This document shows positions 9,801 to 17,004 of a stretch of DNA of 64,000 bases, in pieces. A program made the translations under genes and the position numbers. This DNA is from Croceibacterium_A sp035555595. Its GTDB lineage: Bacteria > Pseudomonadota > Alphaproteobacteria > Sphingomonadales > Sphingomonadaceae. Location of the stretch: NCBI GenBank assembly GCA_035555595.1, contig DATMGK010000094.1, forward strand, positions 23,220 to 87,219, read 5' to 3'. Below the pieces are notes generated by a model, which ran no database searches, was not told the DNA's origin, and saw nothing but the letters and a program-made list of their open reading frames with translations. The stretch's first letter is position 1; every line of letters begins with the position of its first letter.

Positions 9801-10119
9801 TTACAAGGTGTACACGACCGTCAGCTATCTGTCGGATGGTGTATCGATGGGCGTGCGCTGGTTCCACCTGCCTTCGATCGACCCTGCTCCCACCGCGGCG
9901 CCGGGTACGACGGGTGCCAAGGCTCACGATGAACTCAGCCTTTTCGCTACCTACAAGCTGACGGACTCGGTCGAAGTCGGTGCGGGTATCGAGAACCTCC
10001 TGAACGCGCGCCCGGAAATATTCGGCGCGACGTCAACCAACTCCAACAGTGGGGTCACGCTGACCCCCTACGACGTGGTTGGCCGCTCGTTCTACCTGAA
10101 CGCCAAGGTACGTCTCTGA
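6826..10119 (+). CDS. Large TonB-dependent receptor, 1097 residues
   Basis: Outer-membrane active transporter without an STN domain. The signal peptide ends near AHAQ (residue ~32). A TonB-box-like IIVTGSRIV follows at about 49, then a plug domain (about 55-200) with LDLRGLGTNRTLVLVNGRR and TGGAASTYGADAIAGVVNFL, and a barrel to the C-terminus (SFYLNAKVRL). At about 1100 residues it belongs to the large sphingomonad/Caulobacter receptor subgroup commonly associated with organic substrates. GGGA motifs precede the ATG at 6826; an internal ATG at 6847 also fits a signal peptide. It is followed by four exported NTF2-like proteins on the same strand, so its cargo is probably processed in the periplasm. 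Substrate unknown. Confidence 0.9.
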   Translation: MLREMRTMFSGGVAVAAIAVSMVALNAPAHAQEAASASRPAESEAEGPAIIVTGSRIVRQDYVASSPLVTIGQEQFVTQAGTTVETVLNKLPQFSAAGTASTASSSGGSATGADKALGAATLDLRGLGTNRTLVLVNGRRAQPVNAMLVVDTNTIPISALRNVEVITGGAASTYGADAIAGVVNFLLKDDYEGFEINSHLGISEHGDGEQYQVSALLGGNFADDRGNVMISANWSDRAETYQRNRGFYTDAWKDPNTPGTGNGVPITTVTLAGVNYSINPDGSLFRADDVLNPAAPYTGPLGDLAGGAGIKLSSALSPTGKRTLTYNYHDAWATLPLTRWSIFASGHYDVTDDITFYVDGNYNHTKAVVQSVAGQGGSGFWNVNVPYNAANDDPDSPTFGADTSNWHPVSAQLADALNALSPVPTTWALTRGYNFAGRIVNNINTDVYQVTAGLKGKVGVKDWTWDIYGSHGGTSILSQQPTGAISLANMQQIVNGTVAGGALSPTVNGPYGQNWSSGALFNPKTCSSGIPIFDANGNVASPQGGSSLDAMTLSQDCLDYITLELNSATRVTQNIGELNLQGALFDNWAGEIRFAAGASYRSNKFSYVPDSGISGEQPGLGVIGQIVLPNQVEGETIAKEAYGELLVPVLKDLPLIQQLNLELGARYSSYNYGGSSTTFKVMADWTVTDFLRLRGGFQRANRAPNVYELFAPLSAGIASSHDACTNLSNGLTPEYGNLESNPNQVNVQVACQTLMIRSGAYPYVTLADDPTAVAEPTAGYPAIDLTRMSNFRFALTPYGTGYGFSVGLNQGNTGLKSESADTITIGAVIRSPFEAAALRRLNITADYYSIKLSDAIGLPTGDEVYSQCFDPANNPLMSSAAGSLTGDELLAGNPYCAYIQRYPFNDDGIRGAVGSGADRTFIAPFVNKGKLETSGIDATFDWTADLEDLGLGVPGAINLNVSGNLLLSYKQQSIAGGAVLDLKGTAQNLAFDYKVYTTVSYLSDGVSMGVRWFHLPSIDPAPTAAPGTTGAKAHDELSLFATYKLTDSVEVGAGIENLLNARPEIFGATSTNSNSGVTLTPYDVVGRSFYLNAKVRL

Positions 10120-10130
10120 GCTCTCCCCAG

Positions 10131-10164
10131 CCTTGCGCGGCATCCCCACGGATGCCGCGCAAGG
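10131..10164 (+). terminator. Strong 15-bp hairpin between TBDR and NTF2-like gene
   Basis: CCTTGCGCGGCATCC (10131-10145) pairs perfectly with GGATGCCGCGCAAGG (10150-10164) over a 4-nt loop, 11 nt after the TBDR stop. There is no T-run after it, so it is more likely a transcript-end stabiliser or partial attenuator than a full intrinsic terminator. The next gene starts 41 bp later, so it may set a lower dose of the downstream proteins. Confidence 0.6.
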
Positions 10165-10204
10165 CGACCGGACCCGGAAGAGGCAAGTGGATGAGGATCG
10201 ACTA

Positions 10205-10786
10205 ATGACATTTGGAAGAAAAGAGGCCCGCAACACGTTGGGCGCAGTGCTGATGACCCTGGCAGCCGTTTCGTTTCCGGCTGCGAACGCTCAGGCCGGC
10301 GAAGCGGAAGTCGTGCAGACGTTGACGGATCGCATGGCGATCAACGATCTGCTGGTCGATTACTACGGCCAGATCGGCACCGATAATCACGATTTCAGCG
10401 CCTTCTTCGTCCCCGAGGCGAAGCTGGAGGTCAACGGCTGGCTGGTGAACGGCTACGACGAAATCCAGGCGCTCTACGACGCAGCCGCCGGTGGTGCTGG
10501 CACCACTATGGGTGACACGACACGCGAACCGCCCATCCCGCGCGGCCGTTTCGACATGATGTTTTCGAACCTCAAGATCACCGTCGAAGGCGATACCGCC
10601 GTTGCCACGATGTATTGGTACAGCATGGCCGCAGAGCGGCTCGTGTTCCCGCCTGCGGTAACCGAATACGGCCGGGAGCGGACCCAGTTGGTCAAGCGCG
10701 ACGGCGCGTGGCGCATCATCGATCGCCGGGTCATCAGCGACGGCGGGATGCCTGACGGCCAGCTTGGGAGATACAAGCCATGGTGA
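10205..10786 (+). CDS. Exported NTF2-like / SnoaL-type protein
   Basis: 193 residues from the ATG at 10205 (GAGGA 9 nt upstream). A Sec signal peptide (about residues 1-34, cleavage near ANAQA) precedes a single cone-shaped NTF2-like domain: TDRMAINDLLVDYYGQIGT, then FFVPEAKLEVNGWLVNGYDE, ending VKRDGAWRIIDRRVISDGG. Members of this fold include polyketide cyclases, ketosteroid isomerases and scytalone-dehydratase-like enzymes, and many small binding proteins, so a periplasmic isomerase, dehydratase or hydrolase role is possible but unproven. It is a paralogue of the lipoprotein at 13158-13754 (shared EVNGW/DINGW, EIQALYD/DIQKLYD). Its stop overlaps the next start by 7 bp. Confidence 0.8.
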   Translation: MTFGRKEARNTLGAVLMTLAAVSFPAANAQAGEAEVVQTLTDRMAINDLLVDYYGQIGTDNHDFSAFFVPEAKLEVNGWLVNGYDEIQALYDAAAGGAGTTMGDTTREPPIPRGRFDMMFSNLKITVEGDTAVATMYWYSMAAERLVFPPAVTEYGRERTQLVKRDGAWRIIDRRVISDGGMPDGQLGRYKPW

Positions 10787-11883
10787 GCGAAACGATGCGC
10801 AAGATGGCGCCGAGCATGAAGCGTGCTCTCGGTATCTCCGTTTTGCTGCCAGCGGCGGCGCTTTGGAGCGCGACCACAGTTCCTGCGATCGCGGCGGGTG
10901 AGCCGGCGTGCGACCGCGCCTGCCTCGAACAGTTCGTGGTCCGCTATCTCGATGCGGTGGCGGTGAACGATCCGGACAAAGTGGCTCTTTCGCCCAACGT
11001 GCGTTTCACCGAGAACGGGCAGGAACTGCTGATCGGCGATGGCCTGTGGAACACGCTGAAGGCGAAAGGCAACTATCGCCTGTTCGTCGCGGACCCCGCG
11101 GCTGGACAGGTCGGCTTTTTCGGCACGATTCAGGAAGACGGCGACACTCCCGACACCTTCAACGGATCGCTGATCGGCCTGCGCTTGCGGGTCGAGGCAG
11201 GGAAGATCGCCGAGATCGAACAGATTGTCATCCGTGACTGGAACGATCCGGTCGAGGATGCCTATCAGTTGCTCGATTCCATGCCGATCCATCCCAAGCT
11301 CACGGCGGTGATCCCCGCCGCGCAACGGGCATCGCGGGCCGAGCTGATTACGCAGGCGAACAAGTACTTCACCGGGCTGCAGAAGAACGACGGCCGCGGG
11401 GACTATCCGTTTACGCCCGACTGCTTGCGTCATGAGAATGGCCGGCCCGCCACGCTTGTCCCGACACCGCCCGGCGAAACCCGGCCCGATCCCAAGGTCA
11501 CTGCCCGTTATTCCAGCCAGTGGACCTGCACCGAACAGTTCGAATCCGGCCTGATGGCTTTTGTAAGCCGCGTCCGCGACCGTCGCTTCGCGGTGGTGGA
11601 CGAGGAACGGGGACTGGTGTTCTCGTTTGCCTTCTTCGATCACCCGGCCGGTGAGACGCGCCGCTTCAACGCGGCCAATGGGCGCGAGGTTACGGTCGGC
11701 CCGGTGCAGCCGTGGACCTGGGAAGTGGCTGAGATATTCAAGGTCGAACAGGGTAAGATCTCGAAGATCGACGCGCTGCTGCACCGCTCGCCCTATGGCA
11801 TGAATTCCGGCTGGAGCACCTGGGCCCAGGGCATGTCGGACGTTGCCCGCGATGTGACGTTCGAAGCGCCAACGGGTTACTGA
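10780..11883 (+). CDS. Exported two-domain NTF2-like protein (DUF8021-like), copy 1
   Basis: 367 residues with an N-terminal signal peptide (to about residue 41, PAIAAG). The mature protein starts with CDRACLEQFVVRYLDAVAV. The N-terminal half (PNVRFTENGQELLIGDGLWN, LRLRVEAGKIAEIEQIVIRD) and the C-terminal half (NKYFTGLQKNDG, CTEQFESGLMAFVSRVRDRR, EIFKVEQGKISKIDALLH) each look like an NTF2-type cone, making this a tandem of two. I recognise the pattern as a family shared by bacteria and filamentous fungi but recall no established reaction. Four cysteines may form disulfides in the periplasm. GGGAGA precedes the ATG. Close paralogue of 12053-13081. Confidence 0.75.
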   Translation: MVSETMRKMAPSMKRALGISVLLPAAALWSATTVPAIAAGEPACDRACLEQFVVRYLDAVAVNDPDKVALSPNVRFTENGQELLIGDGLWNTLKAKGNYRLFVADPAAGQVGFFGTIQEDGDTPDTFNGSLIGLRLRVEAGKIAEIEQIVIRDWNDPVEDAYQLLDSMPIHPKLTAVIPAAQRASRAELITQANKYFTGLQKNDGRGDYPFTPDCLRHENGRPATLVPTPPGETRPDPKVTARYSSQWTCTEQFESGLMAFVSRVRDRRFAVVDEERGLVFSFAFFDHPAGETRRFNAANGREVTVGPVQPWTWEVAEIFKVEQGKISKIDALLHRSPYGMNSGWSTWAQGMSDVARDVTFEAPTGY

Positions 11884-12052
11884 GCGGTGGCTCGGCCCCT
11901 CGGCATTGAGCGGGCCCCGACGAGCATGACGGAAGGCTTCGCGCATGTTCGGGGCCCCGACTGCTGCGTGTCGATTGCATGAAGACCAGTGAAGATTGGA
12001 ACGTCGCGCCGCTTGCCGTTGCGGACGATAGTACAGGAATAGGAGTCACCGC

Positions 12053-13081
12053 ATGACTGTGTCACTTCGCACATTCACCGCCGCCTTGCTTGCGGCGGGA
12101 AGCCTCACGCTGGCGTATCCCGCCAGTGCGCAGGATTGCGACCGAACGTGCCTCGAAGGTTGGGTCGACAGCTACCTCGACGCTCTGGCGAAGCACGATA
12201 CCGATGCGGTAAAACTGGCGGACGACGTGCGCTTCACCGCCAATGGCCAGCGACTGGAGGTCGGTGACGGCATCTGGCGTACGTTCAAGGCCAAGGGCAA
12301 GTTCAGCATCGTCGTGGCGGACGTTCCCGCCCAGCAGGTCGGCGCGATCATCACGTTCGCGGAAGAGGGGCCCGAGGGCGCAGGCGGCGCGCTGGGTGTG
12401 CGGTTGAAAATCAGGAATGGCGAGATCGTCGAGATCGAGCAGCGCGAGACGCACGATCCCGAAGTTCTTGCGCTGATGGATGCGACCCCGGTGCGTCCGG
12501 CATTCGCGCGCGCGGTGACGCCGGCGGAGCACATGTCCCGACGCGATCTGGCGAGGATCGCGGACGCCTATTTCGGGGCTATCCAGCTCAACGATGGGAA
12601 GGGTTTCTATCCGGTCGGCGACGATTGCGATCGATACACCAACGGCATGCATGCGACCAATGTCCCGACGCCTGCCGGAGAAACGCGGCCTGACCCCAAG
12701 ACCTCGACGGTCCTGACCAATCAGTGGTCCTGTCGCGAGCAGTTCGAATCCGGGCTGCTGCACTTCGTCAACCGCGTCCGCGACCGGCGGATCGTGGCGA
12801 TCGATCAGGAACGCGGGCTCGTCTTCGCACTCGGCTTCTTCGACCATTCAGCCGGTGATACGCGCACGTTCACCATTCCCGACGGCCGGACGGTCACTGC
12901 GGGGCCGACCACGCCGTTCACGTGGAGCATCGTGGAGATTTTCAAAATCACGGGCGGCTTGATCCACGAAATCCAGGCACTTGAGCTGGAGCGGCCCTAC
13001 GCGATGACTTCCGGTTGGGGCAGCTGGGAAGACAACATGTCGGACAAGCCCCGCGACGAGACGGGTGTCCCTTACGAATGA
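12053..13081 (+). CDS. Exported two-domain NTF2-like protein (DUF8021-like), copy 2
   Basis: 342 residues; signal peptide to about residue 24 (YPASAQ), then CDRTCLEGWVDSYLDALAK. It aligns along its whole length with the neighbour at 10780 (same DVRFTANGQ, VGDGIWRTFKAKGKF, CREQFESGLLHFVNRVRDRR, ERPYAMTSGW pattern), so it arose by tandem duplication. AGGAG lies 7 nt before the ATG. The 169-bp gap before it contains two GGGCCCCGAC copies but no gene. Probably periplasmic; reaction unknown. Divergence between the two copies is large enough that they may act on different substrates or form a heteromer. Confidence 0.75.
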   Translation: MTVSLRTFTAALLAAGSLTLAYPASAQDCDRTCLEGWVDSYLDALAKHDTDAVKLADDVRFTANGQRLEVGDGIWRTFKAKGKFSIVVADVPAQQVGAIITFAEEGPEGAGGALGVRLKIRNGEIVEIEQRETHDPEVLALMDATPVRPAFARAVTPAEHMSRRDLARIADAYFGAIQLNDGKGFYPVGDDCDRYTNGMHATNVPTPAGETRPDPKTSTVLTNQWSCREQFESGLLHFVNRVRDRRIVAIDQERGLVFALGFFDHSAGDTRTFTIPDGRTVTAGPTTPFTWSIVEIFKITGGLIHEIQALELERPYAMTSGWGSWEDNMSDKPRDETGVPYE

Positions 13082-13157
13082 GGCCCGCGTTCGCGGAAAC
13101 GGCGCGTGTTCCGGCCAAACGGCGCGCGGCGATAGATAACATAGTGGGAGTAGTGAC

Positions 13158-13754
13158 ATGCGAGGAAACCTGATGATCCCGGCGGCGGCGGCTCTGCTGC
13201 TGGCGGGCTGCAACCAGTCCGCGGGCAACGATGAACTGCGGGCGGAACTGACCGCCCTGCAGGATCGGATCGCGATCGAGGACATGCTGTACGAGTATTA
13301 CAGCCACCTGGGTTCGGGCGCCCACACCGGCTTCGACAAGTTCTTCACTGATGATGCTCTGCTCGACATCAACGGGTGGAAGGCCACCGGCCACGACGAC
13401 ATCCAGAAGCTTTATGACGGTGCTGGATCGTCGGAAGGTGGTGAAGGATTCAAGAAGGAAGAAGCCGTTCCGGTGGAGAAGGAGCATATGGACTATATGC
13501 ATCTGACCAATCCACTGATCCGCGTGAACGGGGATACGGCCACGGCCCAGATGTTCTGGACCGGCATCATCAGCGATGACCTGAACGCGCCGCCCAAGTT
13601 CGAGGAAATGGGCCGCGAGTACGACCTGCTCGTCAAAGTCGACGGCCAATGGAAGATCAAGAAGCGCATCGTGGTGGCCGACGCAGGCATGCCCAAGTCG
13701 ATGAACGAGACTTACCGCCGTCTGCACAACTACGACGTCACCAAGGACGATTGA
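13158..13754 (+). CDS. NTF2-like / SnoaL-type lipoprotein
   Basis: 198 residues with a clear lipobox (LLLAGC, Cys at residue 18), so it is predicted to be lipid-anchored. One NTF2-like domain follows: LQDRIAIEDMLYEYYSHLG, FFTDDALLDINGWKATG, RVNGDTATAQMFWTG, VKVDGQWKIKKRIVVADAG. It is the second member of the SnoaL-type pair with 10205-10786, but membrane-anchored where that one is soluble. The mid-segment EGFKKEEAVPVEKEHMDYM is charged and not shared. GGGAG precedes the ATG. It closes the plus-strand run that starts with the TBDR at 6826 and is followed by a strong hairpin. Confidence 0.8.
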   Translation: MRGNLMIPAAAALLLAGCNQSAGNDELRAELTALQDRIAIEDMLYEYYSHLGSGAHTGFDKFFTDDALLDINGWKATGHDDIQKLYDGAGSSEGGEGFKKEEAVPVEKEHMDYMHLTNPLIRVNGDTATAQMFWTGIISDDLNAPPKFEEMGREYDLLVKVDGQWKIKKRIVVADAGMPKSMNETYRRLHNYDVTKDD

Positions 13755-13761
13755 TCGCAAA

Positions 13762-13794
13762 GCGGCCGTTCTCGCTGACAGTGGGAGCGGCCGC
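13762..13794 (+). terminator. Hairpin after the NTF2-like gene set
   Basis: GCGGCCGTTCTC (13762-13773) pairs with GGGAGCGGCCGC (13783-13794), 12 pairs including two G-U wobbles, 9-nt loop, starting 7 nt after the stop codon. No T-run follows. It probably marks the 3' end of the 6826-13754 transcript. Confidence 0.5.
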
Positions 13795-13977
13795 CGTCGC
13801 GGCGGACAAAGAAGCCCGATTACAGAGCGGGATCAGTCCATTTCACCGTTTCAACTCCTCACCCCAGATCATCGGCTACTTCGGGAACGAACCTCTTAGT
13901 CGGTGGCAATATTGGCGCAACGGCAAGCGGAGATGCGCATTCATCCCACTTGCCGTCACGACTGTCAGTGCTCCGTT

Positions 13978-16257
13978 TCAGAACGAATGGCGCATGCCAA
14001 AGGCTATGCTTCGCCCCCGTAGCGGCGACTGGTCTTTCACAAATGACGTATGGGCAAATGCCAACTGGTTGAGCAGGTTGGTTCCCCGAACATAGAATTC
14101 GACCGCCTTGTCCTGATCGATCTCGATCCGGTAGCTGAGTGTGGCGTTGACCATGTCATATCCGCCGGTGCGGGTTTCGTACGTGGCGACCTTGTTCTGG
14201 GCGAAGGTACGGTAATATTCGACATCGCCGGAAAAAGGGCCGTCGCTGTGCTCATAGCGCGCGCCGAGCCGGCCCGGCGGGATACGCGGTAGATTGTCAT
14301 TCTCACTCTTCAGCGCGGCATCGACATAGTCGCCGAATACCGTCACCCGCGACCGGGGATTGAACGCATAGCTCACTTGGCCATCGATGCCGGCGAAACG
14401 GGCATCGGCAGCCGTGTAAATCAGGAAGTTATGCGGAACACCGGTTGCCGTCTCTGTTTCGATCAGCCGGGCGAAGACGTAATCGCTGGCATCCTGATGG
14501 AACAGACCGATTTCGAATTCGAGCGGCCCGCCCGCCTTGCGGAAGGTGAGGTTGATCGAATTCGTGGCTTCGAGCACATCTTCGGCATCAAGCCCTTCCT
14601 CGTTCAGGATAGGATTGCCTACGGCAAGCCCGAGTTCGTAGCTGTTAGCCGCCAGGTTGTTGCCGCGGGCGTAGAGTTCACGGACGCTGGGGGCTCGCTC
14701 GGTATGCGCAAGCGACAGGGACGCGGAATGGCCGTTGCCGATATTCCAGGTCGCGCCCAGTGACGCCGAGAATGGATCGTGTTTGACCGTGGGGTTTCTT
14801 TTTCGGAAACTGGCGACATCCAGGTCCTTGAGAATCTGTTGCCAATCAGGTCCATACCAGCCCTCGAACAGAGCGGCCAATTCCGGTCCAAGCGTCGATC
14901 GCCAGAGCGGCACTCCCACTTCGATCCTTCGCCAATCCTTGCGGAAGGCCCCCTCCACGTCAATCGGGCCGATGGAGCGGCGTTCGCTCAGAAAGGCGCC
15001 GATATTCTCGGTGAAGTATTCAGGGTTGCCATCAAAGCCATAGGCTCCATCTGAAAACGGCCGGTGCATGTTATTGACGTTGATGCCGTCAAATTTGCCG
15101 TCGGTATATTGGACGCCAAGCGTTCCGGTGAAACCGAAGATCGGCTTGTGAGTCAGTTCGAAGCGGCCGTCCCAGACTTCGTTGGTATAGCGACTGAATA
15201 GAAGGGCGCCGTCGATCTCGTCATGCGCATAGTCGGTGTAGGACCCTCGCAACCGGACATGGGCCAGCCCCGGTAGCAGATCGCCATAATCCGCCCGGAC
15301 ATCGACGCGATCGCTACGCAGCCTGATACGCGCTGTATGGCTATCGGGTCCGCCGAACGGATCGTCGAACCCCCCGTGCGCCTGACAATGCAAGTCCAGC
15401 CCGTGGGTGTGGCACACGCCGTTCAGATGGCTGTGGCCCGGCAGGCCATAGTCGCTGTCCATCTGCGAATAAGCTGCGCCGATATAGCCTTTAGACGTTA
15501 TCCATGATGCGCCGAAGGCATAGTTGGTGCTTTCGGCGAAGGAATCGCGCAACTTGTCTGAACCATAGGCGCTGGGCACATTGTAATTTTCCGCCTCGCG
15601 CCTCGCTCCTTCGGCATGAATGGCGAACTGGCCGATGCCAGCGGTCATGCGCCCGACCAGGGTCTTTTCCTCGTCCCCGGTGCCATAGCGCACTTCGGTT
15701 GCACCAGTTAGTCCGTCGACGGGAATGGCTTTTGGCACCTTGCTGTCAATCAGGTTGATCGCGCCATTGGTCGCGTTGCCGCCATAGCGGACCGCAGCGG
15801 GCCCGCGTTGGATTTCGATTGCATCCAGCAAAAGCGGATCGGTGGTAATGGCGTGATCGGGTGAGATGGATGACACGTCAAAGAGAGAGGCACCATCGGT
15901 CAGCACCTCGATGCGGGGAAGTGTCTGGCCCCGGATCACCGGTCGCGAGGCGCCGCCGCCGAAATTGTCGAGATGGACGCCCGGAAGTCCGGCCAACGTC
16001 TCGCCAAGCCCGCCCTGACGGCGATGGGCCAGATCGTCTCCGGCAAGTACCTGCACCGGAAGGATAGTGTCATCAGTCTCGAGCGACTGACCGGTAACGA
16101 TGATGTCGGCTGAGCGGTCTCGTGCGGGATCTCCGCCTGTGCTCTCCTCGCGTTCGCTTGAGCCGTCTTCGGCCCAGGCAGGCATCGGCCCCGCCATAGC
16201 CATCGCGGCGCCGGTGAGCAGACTCGCGATGTTCCGGCTATTTCTCGATTGTATCAA
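13978..16257 (-). CDS. znuD: ZnuD-like TonB-dependent zinc receptor
   Basis: 759-residue receptor with signal peptide (cleavage near AWAED), plug with GGGASRPVIRGQTLPRIEVL and RGPAAVRYGGNATNGAINLI, and a barrel ending IAFGMRHSF. The diagnostic feature is a His/Cys-rich external loop after YGLPGHSH at about residues 270-296 (motifs HSH, CHTH, HCQAH), the same position and style as the zinc-binding loop of Neisseria ZnuD. The start is TTG at 16257 with AGGGAG 7 nt upstream. The upstream region carries a Zur-like site (16404-16420) and a decayed COG0523 zinc GTPase gene, both consistent with zinc-limitation control. Copper or another divalent metal is a weaker alternative. Confidence 0.85.
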   Translation of the reverse strand: MIQSRNSRNIASLLTGAAMAMAGPMPAWAEDGSSEREESTGGDPARDRSADIIVTGQSLETDDTILPVQVLAGDDLAHRRQGGLGETLAGLPGVHLDNFGGGASRPVIRGQTLPRIEVLTDGASLFDVSSISPDHAITTDPLLLDAIEIQRGPAAVRYGGNATNGAINLIDSKVPKAIPVDGLTGATEVRYGTGDEEKTLVGRMTAGIGQFAIHAEGARREAENYNVPSAYGSDKLRDSFAESTNYAFGASWITSKGYIGAAYSQMDSDYGLPGHSHLNGVCHTHGLDLHCQAHGGFDDPFGGPDSHTARIRLRSDRVDVRADYGDLLPGLAHVRLRGSYTDYAHDEIDGALLFSRYTNEVWDGRFELTHKPIFGFTGTLGVQYTDGKFDGINVNNMHRPFSDGAYGFDGNPEYFTENIGAFLSERRSIGPIDVEGAFRKDWRRIEVGVPLWRSTLGPELAALFEGWYGPDWQQILKDLDVASFRKRNPTVKHDPFSASLGATWNIGNGHSASLSLAHTERAPSVRELYARGNNLAANSYELGLAVGNPILNEEGLDAEDVLEATNSINLTFRKAGGPLEFEIGLFHQDASDYVFARLIETETATGVPHNFLIYTAADARFAGIDGQVSYAFNPRSRVTVFGDYVDAALKSENDNLPRIPPGRLGARYEHSDGPFSGDVEYYRTFAQNKVATYETRTGGYDMVNATLSYRIEIDQDKAVEFYVRGTNLLNQLAFAHTSFVKDQSPLRGRSIAFGMRHSF

Positions 16258-16290
16258 TTATTGGCTCCCTGTTTGTCGAAAATGCAGAAA

Positions 16291-16313
16291 CGCCCTCCCG
16301 ATTGGGGAGGGCG
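16291..16313 (-). terminator. Terminator-like hairpin inside the znuD leader
   Basis: Read on the minus strand, a perfect 9-bp stem (CGCCCTCCC at 16291-16299 with GGGAGGGCG at 16305-16313, 5-nt loop) is followed by TTTCTGCATTTT. It stands 34 bp upstream of the znuD start and about 90 bp downstream of the Zur-like site. If znuD is transcribed from the Zur-like site, every transcript must pass this structure. Confidence 0.5.
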
Positions 16314-16403
16314 GCGGATTGATCGCAGGCCGTCTCAGCGATGGGCCGAGAGCTTGATCCGCGAGAGGCCCACTTCTCTGACTTCCTTGAATGCCGTTTA
16401 GTA

Positions 16404-16420
16404 ATGATACATCATATCAT
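16404..16420. promoter_or_regulatory. Zur-like operator between znuD and COG0523 remnant
   Basis: ATGATA (16404-16409) and TATCAT (16415-16420) form a perfect dyad over a 5-nt centre. Against the proteobacterial Zur consensus ATGTTATANTATAACAT the 17 bp match at 12-13 of 16 fixed positions. It sits 12 bp before the start of the plus-strand COG0523 remnant and about 147 bp upstream of znuD, so it could have served both. Confidence 0.6.
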
Positions 16421-16431
16421 GATTCGCAAGG

Positions 16432-16786
16432 GTGACTGATGAACAAGCCTTTTTCATCGTCGGAGAGTCTGAAAGGCGCCTGCCCGCCACCGTGCTTTGC
16501 GGCTTTCTGGGTGCAGGAAAGACCGCGCTTCTCTACCACGGGCTTGCCAATTTCGAGGGGTGGCGCGTGGCGGCGATGCGGCTCTGTCGCGCGGTGAGGA
16601 AACGCTGGTCGAAATGGCCAATGGCTGCAGCTGCTGCATGCTGCGTGATGGTCTATTGCAGGAAGCGCGCGTGCTCGCCGTGGCTGGGCGGTTGATTATA
16701 TCAGGTCGTTCACGCCGGGAATGTGGATGGGCCTGCGTGATCCTTTCCCGGCTTGGGGCGAGCAGGAGCTGGGGGTGGTGGAATGA
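16432..16786 (+). pseudogene. Decayed COG0523 (CobW/ZigA-like) zinc GTPase
   Basis: The first frame (GTG 16432) encodes RLPATVLCGFLGAGKTALLYH, the Walker A region of COG0523 GTPases. About 25 codons later the similarity shifts frame: ETLVEMANGCSCCMLRDGLL, the family's metal-binding CxCC segment, lies in another frame after loss of the VNDMSEVN region. A third frame carries DPFPAWGEQELGVVE and then stops, resembling the family's C-terminal W-D-P...G...QELV element. Intact relatives are about 400 residues, so most of the middle has been deleted and the gene is non-functional. Intact members are zinc metallochaperones induced by zinc limitation, fitting the Zur-like site just upstream and znuD opposite. 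Confidence 0.75.
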
Positions 16787-17004
16787 GCGCGGCGCTGTTG
16801 GGGCGCCCTTCCATGGTGGATGGTGTCGCCATGATCGGCCCAGTCGGACATCTTGGCCTCGCCCCTTGATCCAGACGCTCCCGAGGGTTCAGCGGAAGAA
16901 GAGGCAAAGCGGATCAGTGCGATAAAATAATCGGCGTCGGCTTAGATCATTTAGAACCTTCAGAGATCGAGGGGTGTCGGGCAGAGCAAAGCACTTGATG
17001 GCGG

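Noticed and set aside
16497..16925. Open frame that could be called a separate 142-residue gene
   Set aside because: Only the segment ETLVEMANGCSCCMLRDGLL is conserved and belongs to the broken COG0523 gene; the rest is noise.
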